Numbered from the stretch's first letter, positions 47,182-56,623 are shown. The stretch is DNA of 64,000 nt from JACKHO01 sp041398745 (GCA_041398745.1 JAWKUB010000005.1:186001-250000); one strand, 5' to 3'. Program-made: numbers and translations. Notes: a model not told the origin generated them from the letters alone.

Positions 47182-48696
47182 ATGGCAGCCGTGCCTCGCA
47201 GGCGATGGCTTTTTCGCCTGTTGGCAATTCTTATCGCTTTTGTCCCCTTCCTGTTGCTTGAGGGTGTGCTCGGACTATTCGGGCTCGGAGATCCTCAAAC
47301 CCAGGCCGATCCTCTCGTCGGCTTTTCAACCGTGGTCCCCTTATTCCAGTTGGACGAAGAGGCGGGTAAGTACCACATTGCCAGTTATCGTACGAATTTC
47401 TTCGCCTACGATGAATTCCCCGCGGTGAAGGCGACTAATACGAAGCGAGTGTTCTGCCTCGGCGGATCGACGGTGCAGGGGCGTCCTTATTCCATTCAAA
47501 CATCTTTCCCGACCTGGATGGAATTGGCACTTAAGGAAGCCAATCCCGAGGTGGACTGGGAAGTCGTGAATTGCGGTGGCATTTCGTATGCAAGCTATCG
47601 ACTCGTGCCCATCCTGGAAGAAGTCCTCGAATACGAGCCCGACTACATCATTCTCTGCACAGGTCACAACGAATTCCTCGAAGACCGCAGCTACGCCGCA
47701 ACGAAACAGATTCCTGAGCAGAGCCGCCCGGCACTCAGCTCACTCGTGCGGCTGAGGACCGTGGTGGTGGCGACACAGTTCTGCCGCTGGTGTACCGGAG
47801 GCGAAACGGAAACGGAACAGCCTGAAGTCACCACCATGCCCATTGAGGTGAACGCGCTACTGGACTATCACGAGGGGCTGGCGGCTTATCATCGCGACGA
47901 TGCCTGGCGGGATGCGGTTATACGGAACTTTGATGCAAACCTCCAGAAAATGATTGGCATGTGCCGCGCGGCAAATGTTCCCATCCTACTGCTGCAACCG
48001 ACATCGAACCTCCGCGGGCAACCGCCGTTCAAATCAGAACACACTCCGGGCCTGTCCGATTCAGGAATTCAGGGCTGGCAGGAATCAAAAGACCAAGCCA
48101 ATGAGTTCGCAAAAACGGACCTCTCCGCTGCGGCAAATGTGTATCAACAGGCTGTTGGGCTCAATCCCCAGCATGCCATGACCTCTTATGAATGCGGTCG
48201 CATTCTGGAAATTGCTGGTCGTTACGACGAGGCCCGGCCCGATTTCATTCGAGCACGCGATGAAGACATCTGTCCGCTACGTATGATCAGTGAACTCGAA
48301 TCGACCATGCAGCGCATCTCCCAAGACATGGATGTGCCATTCATCGATTTGCATGAATTTCTGGAAAAGCAAACTCCATCGCACATCTTGGGAGACGAGT
48401 GGCTTGTCGATCATGTGCACCCGTCTTTTGATGGAAATCAGCAAATCGGACTGCGGTTGGCTGAAGAATTCATTTCACGGCGTTGGGCCAGCGAGTCCAA
48501 CATCAACTGGCGCGAGCATTCACTGGCCCGGTTCAAAGAGCATTTTGCGACGCTGGACAAGACGTATTTTCATCGTGGCCAAAGGATGCTGCAGGCGCTT
48601 CGTGGCTGGACCCGAGGTGAAGCCGACGGGCCACACGTCAGTACCAAATTCCCCCATTTGCTCGATGACTCGAACGAACCCCCGCCTACCGATTAG
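47182..48696 (+). CDS. Membrane-anchored SGNH hydrolase-like protein with TPR-like insert
   Basis: A 504-aa protein whose ATG at 47182 follows GGAGGGG. One N-terminal membrane segment (about 9-35) anchors an SGNH/GDSL-type fold: block I LGGST (S96), block II NCGGISYASY, block III TGHNE (N163), and the C-terminal DHVH with D410 and H413. Between blocks III and V, a TPR-like stretch (about 305-370; ANVYQQAVGLNPQHAMTSYECG) interrupts the fold. These enzymes act as acyl or carbohydrate esterases, often on exported polysaccharides. It starts close after the tRNA gene, without a clear terminator between them. Confidence 0.87.
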   Translation: MAAVPRRRWLFRLLAILIAFVPFLLLEGVLGLFGLGDPQTQADPLVGFSTVVPLFQLDEEAGKYHIASYRTNFFAYDEFPAVKATNTKRVFCLGGSTVQGRPYSIQTSFPTWMELALKEANPEVDWEVVNCGGISYASYRLVPILEEVLEYEPDYIILCTGHNEFLEDRSYAATKQIPEQSRPALSSLVRLRTVVVATQFCRWCTGGETETEQPEVTTMPIEVNALLDYHEGLAAYHRDDAWRDAVIRNFDANLQKMIGMCRAANVPILLLQPTSNLRGQPPFKSEHTPGLSDSGIQGWQESKDQANEFAKTDLSAAANVYQQAVGLNPQHAMTSYECGRILEIAGRYDEARPDFIRARDEDICPLRMISELESTMQRISQDMDVPFIDLHEFLEKQTPSHILGDEWLVDHVHPSFDGNQQIGLRLAEEFISRRWASESNINWREHSLARFKEHFATLDKTYFHRGQRMLQALRGWTRGEADGPHVSTKFPHLLDDSNEPPPTD

Positions 48697-48776
48697 ACTC
48701 CCGCCTCCTTCAAGTACACCCATAACGTTTTGTGGACTTAACTCGTCCCGCACGGTATTTCATTTGATTTTTTGCC

Positions 48777-49421
48777 ATGCAGAAGATGCCCCCTCCTGTT
48801 GACCTGAAGCCTTTTTTCCTCGTCCTGGACGATATTGACCAGGAGTACGACGGAAAGCTCGACTGGCCGGTTTTCTTTGGGAACGACAACGAAGTCGAAC
48901 TCGACGTCGGCTGCGGTCGTGGACTGTTTCTGTTTCGCGCGTCTGAAATGCGGCCCGATACCAACTTCCTGGGAATGGAAATTGATTACCGGGAAGGACG
49001 CCGCAGTGCCCGGCGGCTCCAGAAGCAAGAACGACAGAATGCTCGTGTTCTGGGGGGCGACGCTAATGTGGCACTCGATCGAATGATCGAGCCGCATTCC
49101 GTTTCAGCCATTCATGTCTATTTTCCCGATCCCTGGTGGAAGAAACGGCATCGCCGACGCCGCATTTTCACTGATGAATTCGTCGGTCGGTGTGCCCGAC
49201 TACTCAAACCGGGCGGCTATTTGCATTCCTGGACCGATGTCGAGGAGTATTTCGGCGTCATTTCGGGAATCATGGACCATCACGAGCTCTTCACGAAGGA
49301 GGAGCCGCCCGCAGAAGTACTCCCCGAACACGACATGGATTATCAGACCAGTTTTGAGCGAAAAAAGCGAAAAGACGGCTGGGAAATCTTCCGAGGACTG
49401 TGGCAGAGAAAGGCATTGTGA
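48777..49421 (+). CDS. trmB: tRNA (guanine-N7-)-methyltransferase
   Basis: A 214-aa SAM enzyme that forms 7-methylguanosine at tRNA position 46. The SAM motif is DVGCGRG (43-49). The family signature FPDPWWKKRHRRRRIF matches the PDPWxKxRHxKRR consensus, and the C-terminal TSFERKKRKDGWEIFR is as expected. It lies 60 bases upstream of the nucleotide-sugar dehydrogenase. Standard length and motifs. Confidence 0.95.
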   Translation: MQKMPPPVDLKPFFLVLDDIDQEYDGKLDWPVFFGNDNEVELDVGCGRGLFLFRASEMRPDTNFLGMEIDYREGRRSARRLQKQERQNARVLGGDANVALDRMIEPHSVSAIHVYFPDPWWKKRHRRRRIFTDEFVGRCARLLKPGGYLHSWTDVEEYFGVISGIMDHHELFTKEEPPAEVLPEHDMDYQTSFERKKRKDGWEIFRGLWQRKAL

Positions 49422-49480
49422 CAAACGGGCATTTTCGACCAGAATCCCGGTTTTACCCGGTTCCCCAAGGTTGAAACGAA

Positions 49481-50800
49481 ATGTCCAGTTCACTGCTTGA
49501 ACGAATCCAGAACCAGTCAGCCCTTATCGGAGTGGTCGGGCTGGGATACGTCGGTTTGCCACTCATTGACGCGTTCGTCAACGCGGGATTCCGCTGCCTG
49601 GGATTCGACGTCGACCAATCCAAAGTCGACCACCTGCTCAAGGGACGCAGCTATATCAAGCATATTTCCTCCGAGACAGTGGCCGACTGGATTGCCAAAG
49701 AGCAGTTCGATGCCACTTCCGATATGTCACAACTCGGCCAAGCCGACGTCGTTATCATTTGCGTTCCCACGCCACTCAACGACAGTCGCGATCCTGACCT
49801 TTCCTACGTGGAAAGCACCACTCGGGCCATTGCTGCCACGTTGCGGCCTGGCCAGTTGGTGGTTCTGGAAAGCACCACATACCCCACGACCACGCGCCAG
49901 GTCATGCTGCCCATTCTGGAGTCGACCGGCCTCACGGCGGGCAAAGACTTCTTCGTGGCCTACAGCCCCGAACGGGAAGATCCGGGCAACGCCGTGTACT
50001 CAGCAGCCAAGATTCCGAAAGTCGTCGGCGGACTCGATCCCGAAAGTCTCGAACTGGCGACGGCACTGTATCAGCAGGCCGTTGTGAGCATTGTGCCCGT
50101 TTCCTCTCCCGAGGTCGCCGAAGCGTGCAAAATCCTGGAGAACACGTATCGCGCAGTGAACATTGCCCTGGTCAACGAGTTGAAAGTTCTCTTCGACCGT
50201 ATGGAAATCGACGTCTGGGAAGTCATTAACGCGGCGAAGACCAAGCCATTCGGCTTTCAGGCGTTCTACCCTGGTCCCGGTCTGGGTGGTCACTGCATTC
50301 CGATCGACCCTTTCTACCTCACGTGGCTGGCCCGACGTTATGGACTGACAACCCGGTTCATTGAACTGGCAGGTGAAGTCAACTCGCGTATGCCGGAATA
50401 TGTTGTGTCGCGTCTGGGCGAATTCCTGAATGACATGGCCAAGCCAATTAAAGGCAGCAAAGTCTGCGTATTGGGTGCCGCATACAAAAAGGATGTCGAT
50501 GATCCCCGGGAAAGTCCGTCGTTCGTTTTGATGGAACTACTCCTGCAGCGCGGCGCTGACCTGACCTACAACGATCCTCACGTTCCCCGACTGCCGAAAA
50601 TGCGGCATCACAGTCTGCCCGACATGGAAAGCAAGGAACTCACGCCCGAATTCCTTGCCGCACAAGATTGCGTTCTCATCGCAACCGATCACTCCGCCTA
50701 TGACTATGACCACATCGTGAAACATAGTCGGCTTGTGGTGGACACTCGAAACGCAGCAATTGGAGTTGTCGAAGGCCGGGAGAAAATCCGTAAAGCCTGA
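49481..50800 (+). CDS. UDP-sugar 6-dehydrogenase (UDP-GlcNAc / WbpA-type)
   Basis: A 439-aa NAD-dependent dehydrogenase that turns UDP-sugars into uronates for surface polysaccharides. The Rossmann motif GLGYVGLPL spans residues 20-28, the catalytic cysteine is C272 in GGHCIPIDP, and YSPERED is typical of the family. WbpA and WecC-like members use UDP-GlcNAc or UDP-ManNAc; the exact sugar cannot be fixed from sequence. An AAGG ribosome site precedes the ATG. The cloverleaf element at 50871 follows 70 bases after the stop. Confidence 0.93.
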   Translation: MSSSLLERIQNQSALIGVVGLGYVGLPLIDAFVNAGFRCLGFDVDQSKVDHLLKGRSYIKHISSETVADWIAKEQFDATSDMSQLGQADVVIICVPTPLNDSRDPDLSYVESTTRAIAATLRPGQLVVLESTTYPTTTRQVMLPILESTGLTAGKDFFVAYSPEREDPGNAVYSAAKIPKVVGGLDPESLELATALYQQAVVSIVPVSSPEVAEACKILENTYRAVNIALVNELKVLFDRMEIDVWEVINAAKTKPFGFQAFYPGPGLGGHCIPIDPFYLTWLARRYGLTTRFIELAGEVNSRMPEYVVSRLGEFLNDMAKPIKGSKVCVLGAAYKKDVDDPRESPSFVLMELLLQRGADLTYNDPHVPRLPKMRHHSLPDMESKELTPEFLAAQDCVLIATDHSAYDYDHIVKHSRLVVDTRNAAIGVVEGREKIRKA

Positions 50801-50870
50801 TTTGCCCGCGAAGCGATTCGCACTCACCGTCCTCCATATGCCAGCCGACAACTACGAATCCATCTACCGA

Positions 50871-50942
50871 AAAATGTCAGGTGGCACAGACATTCCTGTC
50901 TGTGAATTCAGGTTACACCTGAAGCGATGCACCTGACATTTT
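50871..50942. repeat. Cloverleaf-like palindromic element (REP/MITE-like)
   Basis: A 72-base element that can fold into a three-way junction. The outer stem is a perfect 13-bp inverted repeat (AAAATGTCAGGTG at 50871-50883 with CACCTGACATTTT at 50930-50942). Inside are two perfect hairpins: CACAGACA/TGTCTGTG with loop TTCC (50885-50904) and TTCAGGT/ACCTGAA with loop TAC (50907-50923). It lies between the UDP-sugar dehydrogenase and the HEPN gene. Such structured intergenic units recur in many genomes, but I saw no second copy in this window. Confidence 0.82.
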
Positions 50943-50957
50943 GCGATAGTCAATGCA

Positions 50958-51668
50958 TTACGTCCCGTCGCAATAGGGACAGGATTGTCGGTAGACAATT
51001 CGATGGCAGCGATGGCACTCGCGTGGTCCGTAGAGCAGCGGGGGCTCCATTTTGAACTGCTGGTAAATCATGTAGACAAATGCCAGCAGCACCGTCGTCA
51101 TAATGAAATAGTTGCCTGGCCCATTCTCGTTGTTCGCGATGAGGAAACCGAGAATCAAAACGCAGCAAATGGCATAAATGCCAATGATCCACCACTTGTT
51201 GCGATTGTAAGCTGTCCGCTGTACCTGAGAGTTAACCGCTTCAGCTACGTGCGACTCCAGCAACTCCGACTTCTCGAGCCGCACAGCTTCCAGGTTAGCT
51301 GCGTTCACGGACTGCAGGAGTCGACGAATGCTGTCGGTTACTCGATAAGTGTCATCGAAGTCAAAGGATTGTTGGTGAGCCCAGCGATTGCGAAACTCTC
51401 GCAATTCACTGACCAGGCTCCGCTCGTAGTGCCCCAAGTCATGACGGAACACACTGTTCCATTGATCCCACATGACCGTCAGCAGTGAAGCAGCGTCCCA
51501 CTCAATGTCTTTGCGTGCAGCTCGAGTTCGGTCGTCCCGAAAACTTCCTTGTACCGCACGTTGCCAGTTTTCGCGATAAATAGCCCGAAGCTTTCCTTCA
51601 ACGTACGGAGCTAACCCCTCGGTGAGGAGTTCTAACACTCGGGTGATTTTCTCGGAGTTTCCGTTCAC
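50958..51668 (-). CDS. Membrane HEPN (Swt1-like) protein with C-terminal zinc ribbon
   Basis: A 236-aa protein from a GTG at 51668. Residues 1-135 resemble the Swt1-type HEPN fold: LTEGLAPYVEGKLRAIY, SLLTVMWDQWNSVFR, and LVSELREFRNRWAH. The last contains the HEPN RNase motif R-x4-H (R93 to H98). Two membrane segments follow (about 160-178 and 186-203), and the C-terminus carries a zinc ribbon with CxxC pairs (C218/C221 and C230/C233). HEPN proteins are frequently RNases or sensors in defence systems and stress responses; here no antitoxin or defence gene is beside it. Ribonuclease activity is inferred. Confidence 0.8.
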   Translation of the reverse strand: MNGNSEKITRVLELLTEGLAPYVEGKLRAIYRENWQRAVQGSFRDDRTRAARKDIEWDAASLLTVMWDQWNSVFRHDLGHYERSLVSELREFRNRWAHQQSFDFDDTYRVTDSIRRLLQSVNAANLEAVRLEKSELLESHVAEAVNSQVQRTAYNRNKWWIIGIYAICCVLILGFLIANNENGPGNYFIMTTVLLAFVYMIYQQFKMEPPLLYGPRECHRCHRIVYRQSCPYCDGT

Positions 51669-52157
51669 GGTAGAGGCTCGCGGTGCAGCGGGATTACGAG
51701 GGGCTAAGGAAAGAATTGGTCAGCCGGAGGCAAAGTCAAGCGATGCTTTTGGGCAACGTCGCGATTGGGGCACTCTTCCATGTCGTTGAACCAGTCGTGA
51801 CGGCTGAACATTGGGGCAAAACGCTGAATTGTGGGTTTTCGACCCACGGCGTTTTACGAACGCCTTTGATCACCAAACGGGTCAACGCTGACGACATCAA
51901 CGTGGCCAGGTGTTCCTCCACGCCACATCGGGGCAATATCCGTCAAATTCGGAAAAAACGACCAAATCGAATTGACCCGCTCAGGCCAACGCCTATTATC
52001 CGCCTTCGTGGGTTAGCCGCCCAATTGATCTTTTAAAACATGGTTGCATGTGGGTTTTCAGCCCAATACATTGGTGACAATGGAACTACCAACACACGCG
52101 TTGCGAGGTATGACGAAATGCCCTCGCTTCGAGTGAATGTCGCGCTGATTTGATGAC
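51669..52157. promoter_or_regulatory. Gap of 489 bp upstream of mraZ with two related TGGG/CCCA inverted sites
   Basis: Two 17-base sites, TGTGGGTTTTCGACCCA (51830-51846) and TGTGGGTTTTCAGCCCA (52049-52065), differ at two positions and each have TGGG/CCCA halves. MraZ of other bacteria binds TGGG-type repeats upstream of its own gene, so autoregulation is a possibility. No gene was supported; a short plus-strand frame (51683-52036) has no recognisable features. Confidence 0.4.
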
Positions 52158-52640
52158 ATGGCGAAAGACGCATTCATTACGGGAGAACACAGGCGAACGC
52201 TGGATGAGCGTTATCGTTTGTCGTTACCACCGGAGTTTGCGAGCGCCATTACCGACTCTTCTGGAAACACGATTGTGGCGAAGGAACGCTACGGGTGTTT
52301 GAGCTTGTGGAAGGCCAAGGACTGGCAGAAGCGGCTCGATGATGGAGTGTCGCTCATTCAGGAGAAAATTCGCACCGGTCGAATGGAACAACGATGGAAC
52401 GAGGTTCAGCGACTGGGGCGACTTCTCTCCACACGATCGGCTTCATTGAAACTGGCGAATCGGTCGCGTTTGTTGATTCCCGAAGGATTCCGGGAATTCC
52501 TCAACGTGGATCGGTCAAACGACGTGATGGTCGTTGGTGCTGTCATTTGTGTTGAAATCTGGAACCCACAGGCATGGCTGGAACAACTTCAGCAAGACAT
52601 GCCGGAATTCGGATCCCTCTTCAAGGATTTGTCCGGCTGA
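52158..52640 (+). CDS. mraZ: MraZ-like transcriptional regulator
   Basis: A 160-aa protein of the MraZ/AbrB-like fold, a transcriptional regulator usually found first in the division and cell-wall (dcw) cluster. Two swapped-hairpin repeats are visible: LDERYRLSLPPEF (first) and ANRSRLLIPEGFREF (second), each matching DxxGRxxxP-type repeats with the arginine and proline kept. rsmH, ftsL and pbp genes do not follow; instead an RND-type transporter lies on the other strand. It is therefore an isolated copy. Confidence 0.88.
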   Translation: MAKDAFITGEHRRTLDERYRLSLPPEFASAITDSSGNTIVAKERYGCLSLWKAKDWQKRLDDGVSLIQEKIRTGRMEQRWNEVQRLGRLLSTRSASLKLANRSRLLIPEGFREFLNVDRSNDVMVVGAVICVEIWNPQAWLEQLQQDMPEFGSLFKDLSG

Positions 52641-52883
52641 CCTGCTGTGGTCCAGAGGGAAAACACGTGGCACTTCGCCCGGGGTCATGGACGACCGGTC
52701 TCCGCATGGAAGCGGGGCCGGACGTTGCGTCGCACGTTTTCCCGAACACTCAGTGGCCATGTCCGGATGTGAAATGTGAGTTCGATTCACTCACGAGCCC
52801 CACTCGAGACGCCAGGGAAGGCAAAATCACGGCAAGATGCCGCTCGCACATTCACTCCGGATGTGGTTCTCTTTTACAATCAA

Positions 52884-55052
52884 TTACGCTGCTCGCGTCG
52901 ACTGCACCGGGATTTCCGGGTTGCTGCGCTTCTCTTTCGGAGACTGACTTTCATCCCCCTTGGTGCGAGATGAAGAGATGGCCAACATGGCAGGCAGGAA
53001 GACCAGGTCTCCCACGACAGCTGCCATCAGGAGCACGGCCATCAGCCACCCAAAGCGGACTGTTGGCGAGAAGCTGCTGCCAGTCAGGGCCAACATCCCA
53101 CAACTTGCAATCAGGGCCGCTCGGAAAATGGGAGCGGCTGTATGCGTGAGCGCCTCGAATGACGCCCGTTCAGCATCACGGCCTTTCTTGCGTTCCTGCT
53201 GAAAAATCACCAGGAAGTGAAATGTGCCATCGACCGCAATTCCCAATGCAATACTGGCGGTCATCATCATGCCGATGTCGATCGAACGACCAGTCCAGCC
53301 TAACATGCCGAAGACGACGACAATTGGCGCCAGGTTGGGCAACATGGCCAAGGTCGCGATTTTGACCGACCGCACATAGAACGCCATGATGCAGGCGATG
53401 ATGAGAAAGGCTGTCGCAAAACTCTCCCAAAAGCCCTCAAAAATCTGCTGCTGAGCCTGAGCCAACAGCGGAGCGACTCCCGTCAGCTTTACGGGATCAT
53501 TTTTGAGCAGCTCAGAGAGTTCATTGAACGCCTGCTTCTTGGCAGCAGGGGAGTCACCGGCCACGCGAGCGGAAATTCTCCAAAAGCGGTCGCCCGCCGA
53601 AAGATACTCGCCATGTTGATCATCGGAACGCGCCCGCCCGAACAGACGTGCGGCTTCCAGCGCTCGAGTGGGCATTTCCGGGGGAAAGAAGCTGGCCAGT
53701 GACATGGTGTGACGAACCGCCGAATGAGCCGCAACACGCGATTCAATTTCCCGGACGCGATTTAAACGATGCACGAACGATACATCTTCCGTACCGAAAT
53801 CGACAACAATTTCGATTGACTCCACGTTTGTAAGTTCCCGTTCGCACTGCAGCAAATCAGCCACGACCTTACTGTCGCGCGGGAGAAAATCGAGTGGGTC
53901 AACGCGCGGCGTCAGCCACGTCAATCCCACGCCACAAATGACAACCACCACCAGGCAAACGGTCGAAACCATCCCTGAACGTCGCGTCAAAGCGTGTGCC
54001 CAGTGGGTACCCCAGTCGTCACGTTTTTCAGTGATCGGCTTGACACAGTGAGGCCACAAGCTGAGAAGCGCGGGTGTAAAGCCAAGTCCTGAAATCATCG
54101 CAGCAATCGCACCAGCTGCTCCGGCGAACCCAAACTGTCGGACTGGACCAATATCACTCACGCCGAGCGAAGCCAGACCAATCGTTGTTGTTAGTGTCGC
54201 GAGTGCGACAGGCTTCCAAGCCATACTGATGGCAGACTGCAATGGATTCGGTTCACCCAGCAATGACTGATAATAGTGGACCACGTGTACCGCAATGGCC
54301 AGAGTGAAAACCATTACCATGACTGGAAGTGCTGCCAGAATGAAGTTCATCTCGCCACCGCACCATTTGACTGACGTTTGCGTCAGTTCGATGGCAAACA
54401 CGGTGATGAGGAGAATTGCTCCTGAGAGCTGCCAGTTTCGCGTAGATAGATACAACAGAATGAAACTAATGAAGAGCGTCGCCATGAAGAACGCGCGGTT
54501 CTGCTCGACACTTCCCAAGCGATTCAGCTCAGCCACGACAACCGGAGCACCGGTCAGCAACACGTCTTTCTCTGGAAGCTGGCAGTAGGCTAGCGTTTCG
54601 CGCACATCTGCGACCGTTTGTGAGCGGTCGGCCACTCCCTCTTCGGTCAGTAGCGCCACGAGACCAACCATTTGTCGATCGGGCGAAATCGCCAATCCCG
54701 TCAGACGAGTATCAATGACGTCGCCCGGAACTCCAAGTTCCCCCATGATGTTGCCAAAGCGTTGGGGCGTCCAAACCTGTCGTACGCTCTCCAACCGTTC
54801 AACGCGCCCGGCCAGGGCTTCGACCAACTCATCATCTGCCACCGAACGCGGTACACCAATGAGAATGAGCTCTTCCGCTCCGAACTGGTCCTTGAACCAT
54901 TCGTAATCGACACGAACTTGAGACTCTTGCGGAAGCCATGTTTCGATGTCGTTGTTTGCCGGTACTCGCTCACCTTCCAGTATGAGAAATGGAAGGATCA
55001 GTAGTCCGGCAAGCAGCAGATATTTCGAATAGCGGAGGTAGAATCGAGACAT
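52884..55052 (-). CDS. MMPL/RND-family transporter
   Basis: A 722-aa membrane protein with the RND/MMPL layout: an N-terminal membrane segment (about 12-27), a first periplasmic domain (about 30-180), a cluster of helices (about 185-340), a second periplasmic domain (about 385-555), and a last helix cluster (about 560-700). Conserved-looking acidic or polar residues lie in the helix GMMMTASIALGIAVDGTFHF. MMPL relatives transport lipids or hopanoids (HpnN type); the cargo is unknown. No adaptor gene is beside it. Confidence 0.9.
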   Translation of the reverse strand: MSRFYLRYSKYLLLAGLLILPFLILEGERVPANNDIETWLPQESQVRVDYEWFKDQFGAEELILIGVPRSVADDELVEALAGRVERLESVRQVWTPQRFGNIMGELGVPGDVIDTRLTGLAISPDRQMVGLVALLTEEGVADRSQTVADVRETLAYCQLPEKDVLLTGAPVVVAELNRLGSVEQNRAFFMATLFISFILLYLSTRNWQLSGAILLITVFAIELTQTSVKWCGGEMNFILAALPVMVMVFTLAIAVHVVHYYQSLLGEPNPLQSAISMAWKPVALATLTTTIGLASLGVSDIGPVRQFGFAGAAGAIAAMISGLGFTPALLSLWPHCVKPITEKRDDWGTHWAHALTRRSGMVSTVCLVVVVICGVGLTWLTPRVDPLDFLPRDSKVVADLLQCERELTNVESIEIVVDFGTEDVSFVHRLNRVREIESRVAAHSAVRHTMSLASFFPPEMPTRALEAARLFGRARSDDQHGEYLSAGDRFWRISARVAGDSPAAKKQAFNELSELLKNDPVKLTGVAPLLAQAQQQIFEGFWESFATAFLIIACIMAFYVRSVKIATLAMLPNLAPIVVVFGMLGWTGRSIDIGMMMTASIALGIAVDGTFHFLVIFQQERKKGRDAERASFEALTHTAAPIFRAALIASCGMLALTGSSFSPTVRFGWLMAVLLMAAVVGDLVFLPAMLAISSSRTKGDESQSPKEKRSNPEIPVQSTRAA

Positions 55053-55140
55053 GTGAGTACGAACGCAGTAAACAATGCTGACTTCTGTCCGCCCGACAGT
55101 AAACGCCCGGCTTTGCTGGCAGGCAGCTAATACGCGACAA

Positions 55141-56334
55141 CTACCATGTCACTTCCAGTCCAGCCGTGCCTCCGTGAAGGACGACGTCACCAGTATTTAC
55201 TGCATTAAACGCTCGCATTCCGGTACCGAGATCAGTGGTGAGACCATGTACTTGATCTCCAGCGAGGCCAATTCCAGAGAGGAACGTCACTTCGTACCCG
55301 CCGATCAGATTGATGTAATCAGTCAGCGAAATGACCGCTCGCAGTCCCAGGTTCCCTGCGAATGCAGCTGATGTCTTCTTACCGACAAAGCTGCGCTGGA
55401 GTGACATGGAAGCGTTTCCTGCACCGACAACCCCCTCAGTCAAACTGCTGCTCAGGTTGTTCTGGTAGATACCGGCCTTGGCGGTACCTTCCAATGTCAT
55501 CCAGGTGCCATCGAGCAAACGCATGGCGAATGTTGCTTGTGCACCATGCATGGCGTTATCAGCACGGCCTGCCGAGGTGTAAATCAATGTGTCAGGGCCG
55601 TCCATAGTATCAAAGGCGTCGAAGTTGCCACCTCCGCTCAGCGTTGTGAAACCAACAATTGGGTCAGTCAGGGACGCCGCCAACAATGCGTCGTTGATAT
55701 CATTCGTAATTCCACCGGAAACTGCGGCGTCGTCGGTGTCAATGGCATCAAACACTCCTGCCAGGGCAAAGCGGCTGCGGCCGTCGTACTGGATGTGTCG
55801 GTAACCTACGGAGAATCTCCAGGGGGCCGCGTCGCGTGCCGTTCCCATGTTGATTTCGAAATCACGGTAGTTCGCGCGGTCGGAGTAGTTCCAAACCGAA
55901 CCTCCACGCAGTCGTTCACTTTCCGTGAGTTCCGCAGGGAGGGTTGAAGCATCGAACAATCCGTTTGGAATCGCAATTTCGTTCGCCAGCATTCCAGGAT
56001 CAACAATCGCTATGCCAGCGGTGTCATCCAGAATAATGATGTTCGGAATAGCCCCGGAGACGGCGTCCTGCCATGGGCTCACTTGCGTGAATGAAGTGTC
56101 CACCTGGTAGTTGAGAAGTTGTCCCCCAAAGCTCAGGCGATAACCCGGTTCGTAACCAGTGTCCAACCCGGAAGTTGATACGGGATTAGAACCGGTTATC
56201 AACGCGCCACCGCCAACACCACCGGAGCGGTTCAAAAACACCGCATCGGCCTCAAAGAAGAGCTGAGCCTGAGCGGCAGAACTGAAGCTCATTGCCAGAA
56301 CGGCAACTGCACACCATTTCATTCCACGAGACAT
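55141..56334 (-). CDS. BBP7-type outer-membrane beta-barrel protein
   Basis: A 397-aa protein from ATG 56334 (after a GGGGGG-type ribosome site) with a signal peptide (AVAVLAMSFSSAAQAQ, about 6-22). The N-terminal phrase FFEADAVFLNRSG and the strand pattern RDFEINMGTARDAAPWRFSVGYRHIQYD match the BBP7 family of planctomycetes, a paralogous group of barrel proteins. The C-terminus GTAGLEVTW ends in an aromatic residue as barrel proteins often do. Pore or structural role is inferred. Confidence 0.86.
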   Translation of the reverse strand: MSRGMKWCAVAVLAMSFSSAAQAQLFFEADAVFLNRSGGVGGGALITGSNPVSTSGLDTGYEPGYRLSFGGQLLNYQVDTSFTQVSPWQDAVSGAIPNIIILDDTAGIAIVDPGMLANEIAIPNGLFDASTLPAELTESERLRGGSVWNYSDRANYRDFEINMGTARDAAPWRFSVGYRHIQYDGRSRFALAGVFDAIDTDDAAVSGGITNDINDALLAASLTDPIVGFTTLSGGGNFDAFDTMDGPDTLIYTSAGRADNAMHGAQATFAMRLLDGTWMTLEGTAKAGIYQNNLSSSLTEGVVGAGNASMSLQRSFVGKKTSAAFAGNLGLRAVISLTDYINLIGGYEVTFLSGIGLAGDQVHGLTTDLGTGMRAFNAVNTGDVVLHGGTAGLEVTW

Positions 56335-56623
56335 CCTTGTCCCCCCGTTTTCACAATTCTGATGCCCAAATGCACAACAGCGACATACCAACGGACACGG
56401 CGGCTGTTGTCAGATCATGGACTTCCCTTTGCATCGGCAATCGCAACGATCAAAACGAGTGCAATGGTGCTTCCTGATGTTCGGTTCGTCGGAATTCCGA
56501 CGATTGTTCCGGTTTGTGAATCTGCGTAACCTGGGGGGAAGCAGCCTCATTCATCCTCGAGATCAGAATCAGGCGCCGGGACAAATCGCAGCAAATCCCC
56601 GCAAACAAATACCTGAAAATGTC

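Noticed and set aside
51683..52036. Plus-strand frame of 117 aa before mraZ
   Set aside because: No domain, and it spans the TGGG/CCCA site at 51830; more likely regulatory sequence.
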